This document shows positions 1 through 8,736 of a stretch of DNA of 8,861 nucleotides, piece by piece. Source of the stretch: JBBSEZ01 sp038239195. GTDB taxonomy: Bacteria; Planctomycetota; Planctomycetia; Gemmatales; Gemmataceae. Position 1 is the first letter of the stretch. Each line of letters begins with the position of its first letter. The stretch is taken from NCBI GenBank assembly GCA_038239195.1, contig JBBSEZ010000409.1:1-8861 (forward strand), read 5' to 3'. The notes beneath the pieces were generated by a model. That model saw only the letters and a program-made list of their open reading frames with translations, made no database searches and had not been told where the DNA came from. A program made the translations under genes and the position numbers.

Positions 1-23
1 GCCGCGCCCCGCAAGCGGGGCGG
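1..23 (-). terminator. Hairpin just after the meaB stop codon, possible terminator
   Basis: The bases 6-12 and 15-21 are perfectly complementary (GCCCCGC / GCGGGGC) around a very short AA turn; in practice the innermost pair opens to give a CAAG loop. The stem can extend by another pair at 5/22. It begins directly after the TAG stop of the last gene of the leftward group, which is where a transcription terminator would sit. The window ends before any downstream T-tract on the minus strand could be seen, so intrinsic termination is an inference. Confidence 0.4.
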
Positions 24-935
24 CTAAATCGGGCCCTGCAACACCTGCAACACCTTCGCCCCTGCCTCCGGCGCGCTCAACTCGCCGCTCCGATGGCGGC
101 TCAGCAACTCTCCCAGGCGCGGATCGCCGCGCGCCTCGGCCTCGGCGAACCGGGCGCTCAGCGCCTCCTGCGCCAGCCGCAGGAGATCGCGCCCGCTCCC
201 CGACAGGGCCCGTCGCAGAGGCAGCGCCCGGATGGCTTGCCAGAGCTCGGTCAGCCCTGCCCCTGTCCGCGCGCTGACGCGCAGCACTGGAGGGGCGGGC
301 GAAGACGACAGGCTCAGCGTGGCCAGCACCTGCGCCTCGACGCGCTCGGCGCCTGGCAGGTCGGCCTTGTGGATGACGACGAGGTCGGCCACCTCGAGCA
401 GCCCGGCTTTTTCCCACTGGAGGTCGTCGCCCGTCTCCGGTTGGAGCAGCAGCACCAGCACGTCGACCAGGGCCCGCACCGCCGTATCGCCCTGGCCGGC
501 GCCGACCGTCTCCAGCAGCAAGACGCCAAAGCCGAACGCCTCCAGCAGGCGCACCAGCGAGGTCAGGTGTTGCGCCAGTGCCCCTTGTCCCCCCGCCGCG
601 GCCAGGCTGCGGATGAAGACGCCGTCGTCGGGTTGGGCCCCCATGCGGAAGCGGTCGCCGAGGAGGGCCCCGCCGCTGACGGGGCTCTGCGGGTCGCACG
701 CCAGCACGGCGACGGTCAGCCCTTCGCGGCGAACTTCCTCGATCAGCTTGCCCGTCAGCGTGCTCTTGCCCACCCCGCCGCTCCCCGTCAGGGCGACCAC
801 GCGCGCCGCCTGATGGGGCGCCCCCACCCTGGCGAGGACGTCGCCTGCGGCCTCGCCGCGCGCGACCAGACTGACGAGGCGCGAGAGCGCGAGCCGGTCT
901 CCCTTGCGGAAGCGCGCGATCAGGTCGTCAAGCAT
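24..935 (-). CDS. meaB: MeaB/ArgK-family GTPase, acyl-CoA mutase chaperone
   Basis: A 303-aa G3E-class P-loop GTPase. Known family members bind B12-dependent acyl-CoA mutases, gate cobalamin loading and protect or reactivate the enzyme in the cytoplasm. Visible motifs: Walker A GSGGVGKST at 51-59, the MeaB-type DPQSP...GGALLGDRFRM block at 81-98, the switch motif ETVGAGQ at 142-148, and the guanine-recognition motif at 189-192. That last motif reads HKAD instead of the usual NKAD (codon CAC). The protein is slightly shorter than typical MeaB (about 310-330 aa), mostly in its C-terminal dimerisation part. The ATG at 935 is preceded by GAGGT five bases upstream and overlaps the end of the small-subunit gene by 8 bp, so the two are probably translationally coupled. 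It is the last gene of the mutase operon, which supports the chaperone role. Family assignment is firm; the exact client is inferred from context. Confidence 0.92.
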   Translation of the reverse strand: MLDDLIARFRKGDRLALSRLVSLVARGEAAGDVLARVGAPHQAARVVALTGSGGVGKSTLTGKLIEEVRREGLTVAVLACDPQSPVSGGALLGDRFRMGAQPDDGVFIRSLAAAGGQGALAQHLTSLVRLLEAFGFGVLLLETVGAGQGDTAVRALVDVLVLLLQPETGDDLQWEKAGLLEVADLVVIHKADLPGAERVEAQVLATLSLSSSPAPPVLRVSARTGAGLTELWQAIRALPLRRALSGSGRDLLRLAQEALSARFAEAEARGDPRLGELLSRHRSGELSAPEAGAKVLQVLQGPI

Positions 936-1341
936 GATCGACCTCGCTGCGCGGTTGTTGCAGGAAGGCGACGATGTCGTCGAGGGGCGTGCCGGGGCCG
1001 AAGACGCGGGCGACGCCCATTTCGAGCAACTGGGGTACGTCGATTTCGGGGATGATCCCGCCGACGAGGACGCCGACGTGGGACAGGCCGGCGGCGCGCA
1101 GCATGTCGAGGACGCGCGGCACGAGGGTCATGTGGGCGCCGGAGAGGAGACTGAGGCCAAGCCAGTCGGCGTCCTCGTCGGCGACGGTGCGGACGACGGA
1201 CTCGGGCGCCTGCCAGAGGCCTGCGTAGATGACGTGCATACCGGCGTCGCGCAGGGCGCGGGCGACGACCTTGATGCCGCGGTCGTGCCCGTCGAGGCCG
1301 ACCTTGGCGAGGACGATGCGCTGAGGAGGGGCGGCGGTCAT
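928..1341 (-). CDS. icmB: B12-binding small subunit of acyl-CoA mutase (IcmB-like; methylmalonyl-CoA mutase C-terminal domain family)
   Basis: A 137-aa stand-alone cobalamin-binding domain. The base-off/His-on signature DGHDRG is at 17-22 (Asp17, His19 as lower axial ligand, Gly22). It is followed by SLLSGAH at 64-70, VLVGGIIP at 91-98 and GPGT at 115-118, the other segments of the Rossmann-like B12 fold. A length of about 136 aa as a separate chain matches the isobutyryl-CoA mutase small subunit; in methylmalonyl-CoA mutase this domain is usually fused to the large chain. It should pair with the large subunit encoded at 3883-2231 to form the adenosylcobalamin-dependent mutase. ATG at 1341 has GGAG seven bases upstream and overlaps the DUF4058 stop as ATGA. 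Its stop overlaps meaB by 8 bp. The separation from its partner subunit by a DUF4058 gene is unusual. Confidence 0.93.
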   Translation of the reverse strand: MTAAPPQRIVLAKVGLDGHDRGIKVVARALRDAGMHVIYAGLWQAPESVVRTVADEDADWLGLSLLSGAHMTLVPRVLDMLRAAGLSHVGVLVGGIIPEIDVPQLLEMGVARVFGPGTPLDDIVAFLQQPRSEVDHA

Positions 1342-2165
1342 GGTTGGGCTCCGGGGCCGTCCGTTGGCGCGATACCGTTCCCGGCCTGCCGCGCTCCGGC
1401 GATGAGTTGGTCGGCCCAGGCCTGGTCGGCCTCCGTCAGGGCGGGCACGCAGGGCCGGTCGTAGCGAAGCCGGTCGGCGTACGCGCCGGCCTCGTATGCC
1501 TGGGCGAGGACGGCCTGGAGGTCGAGGGGCACGTCCGGATCGTGGCCGGCCAGAGGGATGACCATTCGGGGCAAGCGCTCGCGCAACCGGCGCGGGTAAA
1601 ACTCGAAGTCGATGCGCGGCTCGCGGGCTCGGTTGACGCAGACGAGGTAATCGTACTCGGCCCGCGACCGCACGATCCCCTCGGGGACGGCAAGCGCGTG
1701 CGGGCCGGCGCGCAACAGGTCGATCTCAACGAGGTGGGAGGAGCTTTGGAGGATCTCTTGTTGTTTGGCGAGGTAGGAGACGCGCCCCGGCCCGGCGTAC
1801 TTGTTCGTCGGACTGAGCACCTCGATGACGGTCACGACCCGCTCATCCGCCTGGCGGTCGAGGATGGTGAGATAGGCCTCGTGGACGTCCTCGATGGGGA
1901 CGCGCACCCGCAGCGGGGCATCGCACTCGGCCAGGGCGACGGCCGGGCCGGGGACGTCCGGGCGCGTGCGCTGGATGCGGACATCGGGGCCAAACAGGCG
2001 GTCCCGGACGTCGAGGTAAACTCTCTCCTCGATGGCGGCGACGTACCGCGGCCGGAGACGGGGCTGGAGCTGATCGCGGATGTAGACGATGAGGGCCGTA
2101 TGCACGCCCGACCAGAGGGCGTGGTGTTCGAGATACGGGTCCATGCCGGGGAAGATCGTGGTCAT
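1338..2165 (-). CDS. DUF4058 family protein
   Basis: A 275-aa protein of unknown function. The N-terminus TTIFPGMDPYLE is the hallmark opening of DUF4058 proteins, which are multi-copy in planctomycetes and cyanobacteria. A central block, VTVIEVLSPTNK at 111-122 (Glu115, Lys122) followed by Lys134 and HLVEIDLLR at 144-152 (Glu147, Asp149), resembles the core strand pattern of PD-(D/E)XK-type folds such as Uma2. Nuclease activity is an inference and not demonstrated for the family. The open frame extends upstream to 2237, but the family start and GGAG six bases before the ATG at 2165 favour this shorter start. It lies 65 bp after the mutase large subunit, and its stop overlaps the small-subunit start by 4 bp, so it is embedded in and probably co-transcribed with the mutase operon. 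There is no signal peptide or membrane segment. Confidence 0.87.
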   Translation of the reverse strand: MTTIFPGMDPYLEHHALWSGVHTALIVYIRDQLQPRLRPRYVAAIEERVYLDVRDRLFGPDVRIQRTRPDVPGPAVALAECDAPLRVRVPIEDVHEAYLTILDRQADERVVTVIEVLSPTNKYAGPGRVSYLAKQQEILQSSSHLVEIDLLRAGPHALAVPEGIVRSRAEYDYLVCVNRAREPRIDFEFYPRRLRERLPRMVIPLAGHDPDVPLDLQAVLAQAYEAGAYADRLRYDRPCVPALTEADQAWADQLIAGARQAGNGIAPTDGPGAQP

Positions 2166-2230
2166 GAGAAGCTCCATCGTTGGAAGGCGTGGCGTTGTTG
2201 CGTGCCGCTCGTGTTGCCGCGAGCGCGGCC

Positions 2231-3883
<1,653 letters not shown>

Positions 3884-3926
3884 CGTAGTCCCCCTCGGGA
3901 AGTGTGGGTGGTCGCAAACGGCGCCC

Positions 3927-4634
3927 TCAAGGCTTCTTCGCGGCTTGCCGGAGCTTGCCGACGAAGGCTGCGTGTTCGGGGCTGGCAACGCCCTGCTGGA
4001 CGACGCCCGCGACGCCCAGCAGGTTGCCGGCGATCAGGGCGGCGGGGTCGAGCCACAGGCCGGGCAACACCTCGCTCCGATACCAGCCGCCGGTGTCGGG
4101 CGGCAGGGCATCGTAACGTCCATCGCGGTGGACGAACCAGTCGATTTGCCGGTCGTGGACGCGCCAGACGACGTACTCGCGGACGCCGTTGCGGAGGTAA
4201 GCACCCAGTTTCCCGTGCAGGTCGATGCTGGCGCTGCTGGCGGACACTTCCGCGACGAGCTCCGGGGCGCCGACGAGATAGTTGTCCACGACCCGCGCCT
4301 GCCCGCCGTGGTCCGGCAGCACGATGAGGTAGGCGTCGGGTTGAGGGGCGTTTTCGGTGTCGAGGCGCACGGTGGAGTTGTCGCCCCCGCGAACGCCCGG
4401 GGTGTACGTGCGATACAGGCCGAGCCAGGTGATGAGGTCGAAGTGCGGGGCGCCGTGATGCTCGTGGGTGACCGGCGAAGGCATGTAGACGACTCCTTCG
4501 ACGAGCTCGGCCTTGTGGACGGTCGGCATCGCGCGGTAGCGGCGCTCGAACTCGTCGCGGGTGAGTCGGTCGCCGTTCTGCAAGGGGGGAACGGTCGTCG
4601 CCGGCGCTGGAACAGGCGCGGTGGCGGTGGTCAT
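3927..4634 (-). CDS. Uma2 family (DUF820) putative endonuclease-fold protein
   Basis: A 235-aa protein with the Uma2/DUF820 layout: a DEFERRYRAMP segment (27-37), AELVEGVVYMPSP (42-54), a QPDAYLIV strand with Asp100, then ELVAEVSASS (125-134; Glu129), Asp138, Lys142, Tyr146 and GVREYVVW (150-157). These correspond to the family pattern PD...vEV.s.s...D...K...Y...Gv.eYW, a PD-(D/E)XK-like restriction-endonuclease fold. The usual LSPST after EV is degenerate here (SASSA), but the acidic residues and Lys142 remain. The role of Uma2 proteins in the cell is not established; they are greatly expanded in cyanobacteria and planctomycetes. The frame runs open to 4865 through the palindromic element, but ATG 4634 has AAGGA five bases upstream and the typical N-terminal length, so the longer form is rejected. 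It lies 43 bp upstream of the mutase large subunit and may share its transcript. Confidence 0.88.
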   Translation of the reverse strand: MTTATAPVPAPATTVPPLQNGDRLTRDEFERRYRAMPTVHKAELVEGVVYMPSPVTHEHHGAPHFDLITWLGLYRTYTPGVRGGDNSTVRLDTENAPQPDAYLIVLPDHGGQARVVDNYLVGAPELVAEVSASSASIDLHGKLGAYLRNGVREYVVWRVHDRQIDWFVHRDGRYDALPPDTGGWYRSEVLPGLWLDPAALIAGNLLGVAGVVQQGVASPEHAAFVGKLRQAAKKP

Positions 4635-4721
4635 GGCGGTCCTTTCGGGGAAGGGGGCGAGGGCCATCGCGAAACATCTTGAGCATCCGCACCGACAGGG
4701 CGGGAATGCTTGCCCCACCCG

Positions 4722-4852
4722 TTTGGAGTGCGGCGATTTCAACGCCGCTTTCTTTTCCTCTTTTCGAGTGGGAAGCCCGCGTGCGGCGACGGCGATTCCG
4801 CGGGGAGAAAAAGGGGGAAAAGAAAGCGGCGATGAATCGCACGCACTCCAAA
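4722..4852. repeat. Long imperfect palindrome, MITE- or REP-like intergenic element
   Basis: Two arms face each other across a short centre. TTTGGAGTGCG (4722-4732) pairs with 4842-4852, GCGATT (4733-4738) with 4835-4840, and CGCCGCTTTCTTTTCC (4743-4758) with 4816-4831. That makes 33 exact pairs interrupted only by a single extra base and a small 4/3-base mismatch. The centre holds its own 6-bp stem, CCCGCG (4776-4781) with CGCGGG (4799-4804). The loop of that stem repeats the arm motif GTGCGGCGA (4781-4789; compare 4729-4736). Pyrimidine-rich tracts flank the arms. The element fills most of the 237-bp gap between the small unrecognised gene and the Uma2 gene. In RNA it would fold into one large hairpin. 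I recall similar palindromes beginning TTTGGAGTGCGG between genes of Gemmata-type planctomycetes, but copy number cannot be checked here. Confidence 0.8.
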
Positions 4853-4871
4853 AGGGGCCCCGCACCGCGGC

Positions 4872-5534
4872 TCACAGCGGTTCCGCGGTCACCTCGTTTT
4901 GCGAGACGCTGATAACGCCACGGTCGGTCTTCTCTTCGCCCTGCCACGTCATCTGCCCGTTGAGAACGTAGCCCCAGGGGGCCAGAAAGTGGGCGATCAG
5001 GTAGGTAAGCCATGCGACGTAGTCGTAGAACTTTTCCCCGCCGTCCCACACGATCGCCGTGCCGTCTTCGGTGGGGGCCCACTGACACCAGAGGCCCGGT
5101 TGCCCTGCCGGCGGAGAGTTGTAGTCCAGCACCGATTCGTCCTCGTCCTGCCCTAGATTGCCCCCACAACCCACGAAGTAGCCGGCTTCCTTCCCCAAAG
5201 GCAAGCCGACGGCCTTCCGGTGGGGATCGGGGAGCAGTTTGGCCTCCTTCGGGGCCCGCCTCATGCGCCGCGTGCGATTGAACTGCTTCAAATAGGCGGC
5301 GTGTTCGGGCGTCAGGCCGAACAACCGCCAGAAGGCGGTCGGATCGTCCATCGGTTGCGGGCCCAGCGCGGCAATTGCCGCCCCACGCGGGTCGTTATGT
5401 TCCGAGAGCCAGTCGGCGAGCGCGGACGGGGCGAGCCGGTCCCCTTCGCGGATCGCCGCGAAGAACGCCGCCATTTCTTCGCTCTCGGGGCGACAGCACT
5501 CGAAACGCCCCTCGAACTCGGTCGTGTAGCCCAC
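4872..5534 (-). CDS. Unrecognised protein with MGYTTEFEG start and an inserted TIGR02996-like segment
   Basis: A 220-aa cytoplasmic protein without signal peptide or membrane helices; function unknown. Residues 1-16 (MGYTTEFEGRF...) and about 74-220, ending in a LNGQMTWQGEE...DRGVISV pattern (191-210), look like one small family of hypothetical proteins. Between them, about residues 17-73, is a block with SALADWLSEHNDPRGAAIAAL (37-57, described by its key ADWL..H.DPRG residues). This resembles the TIGR02996 companion domain found in many Gemmata proteins. Other conserved-looking segments are LDYNSPPAGQPGLWCQW (136-152) and WDGGEKFYDYVAWL (163-176). The start is GTG at 5534, supported by GGAG eight bases upstream and by the recognisable family N-terminus. 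It begins 16 bp after the thiolase stop, so it is probably co-transcribed with it. Its stop lies next to the palindromic element. Coding status is well supported; no activity can be proposed. Confidence 0.8.
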   Translation of the reverse strand: MGYTTEFEGRFECCRPESEEMAAFFAAIREGDRLAPSALADWLSEHNDPRGAAIAALGPQPMDDPTAFWRLFGLTPEHAAYLKQFNRTRRMRRAPKEAKLLPDPHRKAVGLPLGKEAGYFVGCGGNLGQDEDESVLDYNSPPAGQPGLWCQWAPTEDGTAIVWDGGEKFYDYVAWLTYLIAHFLAPWGYVLNGQMTWQGEEKTDRGVISVSQNEVTAEPL

Positions 5535-5550
5535 CTGCTCGTCTCCTGCG

Positions 5551-6729
5551 TTACATCCGCTCTACGATCATCGCCACCGCGTTCCCGCCCCCCAGGCACA
5601 GCGACGCCAGCCCGCGCTTCAGCCCGCGCTTCTCCAGCGCGTACAGCAGCGTCACCAGCACCCGCGCCCCTGATGCCCCGATCGGGTGCCCCAGCGCGAT
5701 CGCCCCCCCATGCACGTTGACGCGCGCCTCGTCCAGCTTGAGTTCTTTGCCGCACGCTAACATCTGCGCCGCGAACGCCTCGTTCAGCTCGAACAGATCG
5801 ACGTCGGCCAGCTTCAGCCCCGCCTTGTCCAGCACCTGGCGCACTGCGAGGACCGGGGCGATGAAGATCTCCTTCGGCGCCACCCCGCTCGTGGCATACG
5901 CCACCACGCGCGCCAGCGGCCTCGTCCCCAGCTTCTCCGCCGCCCGCGCCGAGCCGACGACCAGCGCCGCCGCGCCGTCCGACAGCGTCGAGGCGTTGCC
6001 CGCCGTCACGGTCCCCGCGTCGCGAAACGCCGGCTTCAGCCTCCCCAGCGACTCCGCGGTCGTCTCGGGGCGAATGCCCTCGTCGCGCGCCACCACTTTT
6101 GCCTTGGGGCCGGTGCCCACCGTCACGGGGACCACTTCGGCCTCGAACGCTCCCTTCTCCCAGCCCGCCGCGGCGCGCTGCTGGCTCTGGGCGCTGAAGC
6201 GGTCCTGATCGGCGCGCGTCACCTCGCAGCGCGTGGCCACGTGCTCGGCGGCCTCGCCCATGTGCCAGCCCTCGAAGGCGCACCACAGCCCGTCGTGGAT
6301 CATCGCATCGACCGCTTTCTGGTCGCCGTACTTCCAGCCGGTGCGCGCCCCGAAGAGGAGATACGGGGCCCGGCTCATGCTCTCCATGCCACCCGCCGCG
6401 ATCAGCTCCGCGTCGCCAGCGCGGATCGCCTGGGCGGCCAGCATCACCGCCTTGAGCCCCGAGCCACACACCTTGTTGACCGTGAAGGCCGCGATGCTGT
6501 CCGGCAGCCCGGCCTTGAGCGCCGCCTGGCGCGCCGGGTTTTGGCCGACGCCCGCCTGGAGGACGTTGCCGAAGATCACCTCTTCGATCTGGGCGGGGGG
6601 GGCCTTGGCGCGGCGCAGCGCCTCGCCGAGGGCGATGGCGCCGAGCTGGGGGGCGGAGACGTCGGCGAGGCCCCCGAGGTACTTGCCGATGGGCGTGCGG
6701 GCCGCGGACAGGAGGAAGGCGTCGGCCAT
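5551..6729 (-). CDS. Acetyl-CoA C-acetyltransferase (thiolase)
   Basis: A 392-aa thiolase of the PhaA/AtoB biosynthetic type, which condenses two acetyl-CoA to acetoacetyl-CoA or performs the reverse cleavage. The nucleophile is Cys88 in NKVCGSGLKAV (85-95). His156 is in HMGEAAE (156-162), Asn316 in NEAFAAQ (316-322), His348 in GGAIALGHPIGASGARV (341-357), and the acid/base Cys378 in CLGGGNAVAMIVE (378-390). The length and the His156/Asn316/His348/Cys378 numbering coincide with the well-studied Zoogloea enzyme (Cys89 there). The frame is open to 6771, but ATG 6729 has AAGGAG seven bases upstream and the classic start ADAFLLSAARTPIG. It is the first gene of the leftward group, behind a TATAAT promoter. 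With an isobutyryl-type mutase downstream, a role in butyryl-CoA/acetoacetyl-CoA turnover is plausible; a longer-chain 3-ketoacyl-CoA substrate cannot be excluded. Confidence 0.95.
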   Translation of the reverse strand: MADAFLLSAARTPIGKYLGGLADVSAPQLGAIALGEALRRAKAPPAQIEEVIFGNVLQAGVGQNPARQAALKAGLPDSIAAFTVNKVCGSGLKAVMLAAQAIRAGDAELIAAGGMESMSRAPYLLFGARTGWKYGDQKAVDAMIHDGLWCAFEGWHMGEAAEHVATRCEVTRADQDRFSAQSQQRAAAGWEKGAFEAEVVPVTVGTGPKAKVVARDEGIRPETTAESLGRLKPAFRDAGTVTAGNASTLSDGAAALVVGSARAAEKLGTRPLARVVAYATSGVAPKEIFIAPVLAVRQVLDKAGLKLADVDLFELNEAFAAQMLACGKELKLDEARVNVHGGAIALGHPIGASGARVLVTLLYALEKRGLKRGLASLCLGGGNAVAMIVERM

Positions 6730-6770
6730 GAGGAGGCTCCTTGTGCCGGGGGCGAGGTGGCGCACTATCA

Positions 6771-6798
6771 ATTATAAGTGCGAGGCAGGGGCGAACAA
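6771..6798 (-). promoter_or_regulatory. Sigma70-type promoter for the thiolase-led leftward group
   Basis: On the minus strand, 6776-6771 reads TATAAT, a perfect -10 hexamer in an otherwise GC-rich spacer. A weak -35 candidate, TTGTTC, lies at 6798-6793 with a 16-bp gap (three of six bases match TTGACA). Transcription would start near 6764, giving a leader of about 35 bases that includes the AAGGAG ribosome site. The same AT-rich patch reads TATAAG (6773-6778) or TATCAA (6766-6771) on the plus strand, so the divergent ABC exporter promoter may overlap it; no convincing plus-strand -35 is seen. Confidence 0.55.
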
Positions 6799-6811
6799 TG
6801 TGAGGTGAGGC

Positions 6812-7684
6812 ATGCTGCTGAGGACCGAGCGTCTGACCAAGGACTATCGCTCATTCCGCGCCCTCGACAGCCTCACCTTTTCCATCGCTCCCGGCGAGGT
6901 GGTCGGGCTGCTCGGGCCCAACGGCTCCGGCAAGACCACGGCGCTGCGCATCCTCCTCGGCTTCCTGCGCCCCAGCGCCGGCAACGCCACCATTGGCGGG
7001 CACGACTGCTGGCGCGATAGCGTCGCCGCTCGCCAGCTCGTCGCCTACCTCCCCGGCGAGTTGCGCCTCTACGAGAACATGACCGGCCGCCAACTCGTCC
7101 ACTTCCTCAGCAAGTTGCGCGGCCATCGCGTCACCGCGGAGCTCGACGACCTCGCCAAGCGGTTCGACGTCGATCTCGAACGACCCATCGCCAACCTGTC
7201 GAGCGGGATGAAGCGCAAGGTGGCGCTGCTGCAAGTGCTGCTGCCGCGCGCCGCCCTGGTCATCATGGACGAGCCGACCAACGCCCTCGACCCGAGCATG
7301 CGCGACGAATTGCTCTTGCAGGTCAAGCAGGCACGCGACCGGGGCCAGGCCGTGCTGTTCTCCTCCCACGTCCTCTCTGAGGTGGAGCGCGTGTGCGATC
7401 GCGTGGCGGTCCTCCAGCGCGGCAAGCTCGTTCATCTGCAAACGATGGCCGAGCTGCAAGAGGGCCGGCTCGTGAGGGCTCGCTTCCAGGGCGAGGCGCA
7501 GTCCCCGCCGGCAATGCCCGGCCTCTCCGTCCGCGACAAGCAAGGCGACCTGCTCGTCCTCGAATACACCGGGGCCTTGCCGGAACTGCTGACGTGGTTG
7601 GCAAGCCGGCCGCTGGTCGAATTGCGCATGGAGCCGCTGGGGCTCAACTCGATCTACTACCGCTTTCACGGGAACGAACCATGA
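6812..7684 (+). CDS. ABC transporter ATP-binding protein (ABC-2 exporter type)
   Basis: A 290-aa nucleotide-binding subunit. Walker A GPNGSGKT is at 35-42, a Q-loop-region segment follows around 75-90, the signature LSSGMKRK is at 129-136, Walker B LVIMDEPTNALD at 149-160 (Glu154) and the H-loop SSH at 184-186 (His186). The signature LSSGM in place of LSGGQ is common in DrrA/CcmA-like exporters of the ABC-2 class. The C-terminal 80 residues after the ATPase core form a small accessory region seen in this subfamily. ATG 6812 follows GAGGTGA at 6802-6808. The stop overlaps the permease start as ATGA, so both are made together as one exporter. The substrate is unknown; nothing nearby (no membrane-fusion protein, biosynthesis or resistance gene) identifies it. 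It is divergent from, and not evidently related to, the mutase group. Confidence 0.93.
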   Translation: MLLRTERLTKDYRSFRALDSLTFSIAPGEVVGLLGPNGSGKTTALRILLGFLRPSAGNATIGGHDCWRDSVAARQLVAYLPGELRLYENMTGRQLVHFLSKLRGHRVTAELDDLAKRFDVDLERPIANLSSGMKRKVALLQVLLPRAALVIMDEPTNALDPSMRDELLLQVKQARDRGQAVLFSSHVLSEVERVCDRVAVLQRGKLVHLQTMAELQEGRLVRARFQGEAQSPPAMPGLSVRDKQGDLLVLEYTGALPELLTWLASRPLVELRMEPLGLNSIYYRFHGNEP

Positions 7685-8736
7685 CGCTGACGCTGATCGG
7701 GAAGTTGCTGCGCGACGTCCGGCTGGCGCTGATCGCGGTGGCGCTGCTGCTGGGAGCGTTCCAGTGCTTGTGGGCCAAGATCACCGAGCGCATCCTGAGC
7801 CGGCTGGCTCCTTTCTTCAATGCCCTCGCGGGCATGGCCGGGCTGGCGCCGCGCGACGTCGAGTCCGCCGTCTTCGAGGGCCCCGGCAAGGTGTTCCGCA
7901 CCATCATCGGCGGGGATAGCGTGCAGCTCGAGGGCGCGATGGACCTGCTCTCGATCGGCTACGTTCACCCGCTGATGCAGACCGTCTTCTGCATCTGGGC
8001 CGTCGGCCGGGCCGCAGGCGCCATCGCCGGGGAAATCGATCGCGGAACGATGGAACTGCTGCTGGCCCAGCCGCTGGCTCGCTCGCGCCTCATCCTCGCC
8101 CACTTCTGCCTCGACCTCATCGCCATCCCCATCCTGTGTCTGAGCCTGTGGGCCGGCAACTGGGTGGGGGCCTGGCTCATCACGCCCATCAAGGTGGAGC
8201 AGCCGACGTTCAAGCAGCCGCTCGGCAAGCCGGCCTATCTGATCGACGTGGGGATCATCCGGCTGCGGCTGGAAACGCCGGCCGACCGCGGCATCAAGCG
8301 CGTCGCGGAAAGCTCGGAGCGTCGGTTGGAGAAGCAGCTGCGCATCGAGCCGATGCGCTTTGGCCGGGCGCTGGTGCTCGTCGCCGGGCTGATGTTCGCG
8401 ATCTCGGGCTACACGATGTGGCTGTCGGCGGCGGGGCGCTCGCGCTGGCGCGTTCTGGGGATAGCGGTCTTCATCACGCTGATCCAGTTCCTGGTCAACC
8501 TGCTCGGGCAGATGTGGGACACGGCGGAGCCACTGCGGCCGTTGACGGTCTTCTACTACTACCAGCCGCAACAGCTCATCCTGGGCGGCGACTGGAACGT
8601 CACCCAGCGCGAGTGGAACAGGGGCGAACCGCTTCTGCGGTTGCCGATGCCGGTGGTGCTCTTCGGCGTCGGCTTGATCGGGCACGCGATGGCGCTGTGG
8701 ACGCTGACGCGGCGCGACCTGCCGGCGCCGCTGTGA
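7681..8736 (+). CDS. ABC-2 type transporter permease
   Basis: A 351-aa integral inner-membrane protein. Hydrophobic segments by eye are at about 15-32, 90-118, 136-167, 228-250, 257-276 and 321-341, that is six helices. EIDRGTMELLLAQPLARSR (118-136) is the classic cytoplasmic motif between helices 2 and 3 of ABC-2 permeases, and the tail TRRDLPAPL (343-351) is also typical. With an inside N-terminus, the segments 33-89, 168-227 and 277-320 would face outside the cytoplasm. The 168-227 stretch is long and highly charged (for example ESSERRLEKQLR at 210-221). ATG 7681 overlaps the ATPase stop by 4 bp, and this start gives a proper first helix; the frame is open further upstream inside the ATPase gene, but that part is an antisense-like shadow. 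Substrate unknown. Confidence 0.9.
   Translation: MTLTLIGKLLRDVRLALIAVALLLGAFQCLWAKITERILSRLAPFFNALAGMAGLAPRDVESAVFEGPGKVFRTIIGGDSVQLEGAMDLLSIGYVHPLMQTVFCIWAVGRAAGAIAGEIDRGTMELLLAQPLARSRLILAHFCLDLIAIPILCLSLWAGNWVGAWLITPIKVEQPTFKQPLGKPAYLIDVGIIRLRLETPADRGIKRVAESSERRLEKQLRIEPMRFGRALVLVAGLMFAISGYTMWLSAAGRSRWRVLGIAVFITLIQFLVNLLGQMWDTAEPLRPLTVFYYYQPQQLILGGDWNVTQREWNRGEPLLRLPMPVVLFGVGLIGHAMALWTLTRRDLPAPL

Noticed and set aside
93..1055. Long open frame on the plus strand opposite meaB and the small subunit
   Set aside because: Low-complexity Arg/Gln/Ala-rich translation without family motifs. It mirrors codon bias of the real minus-strand genes, which have clear catalytic motifs and ribosome sites.
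4635..4865. N-terminal extension of the Uma2 gene up to 4865
   Set aside because: The extra codons run through the palindromic element, and a good ribosome site and family-typical start exist at 4634.
3884..4871. Cobalamin riboswitch upstream of the mutase genes
   Set aside because: No B12-box-like segment or space for the aptamer was seen. The gap before the large subunit is only 43 bp, and the gap before Uma2 is taken up by the palindrome.
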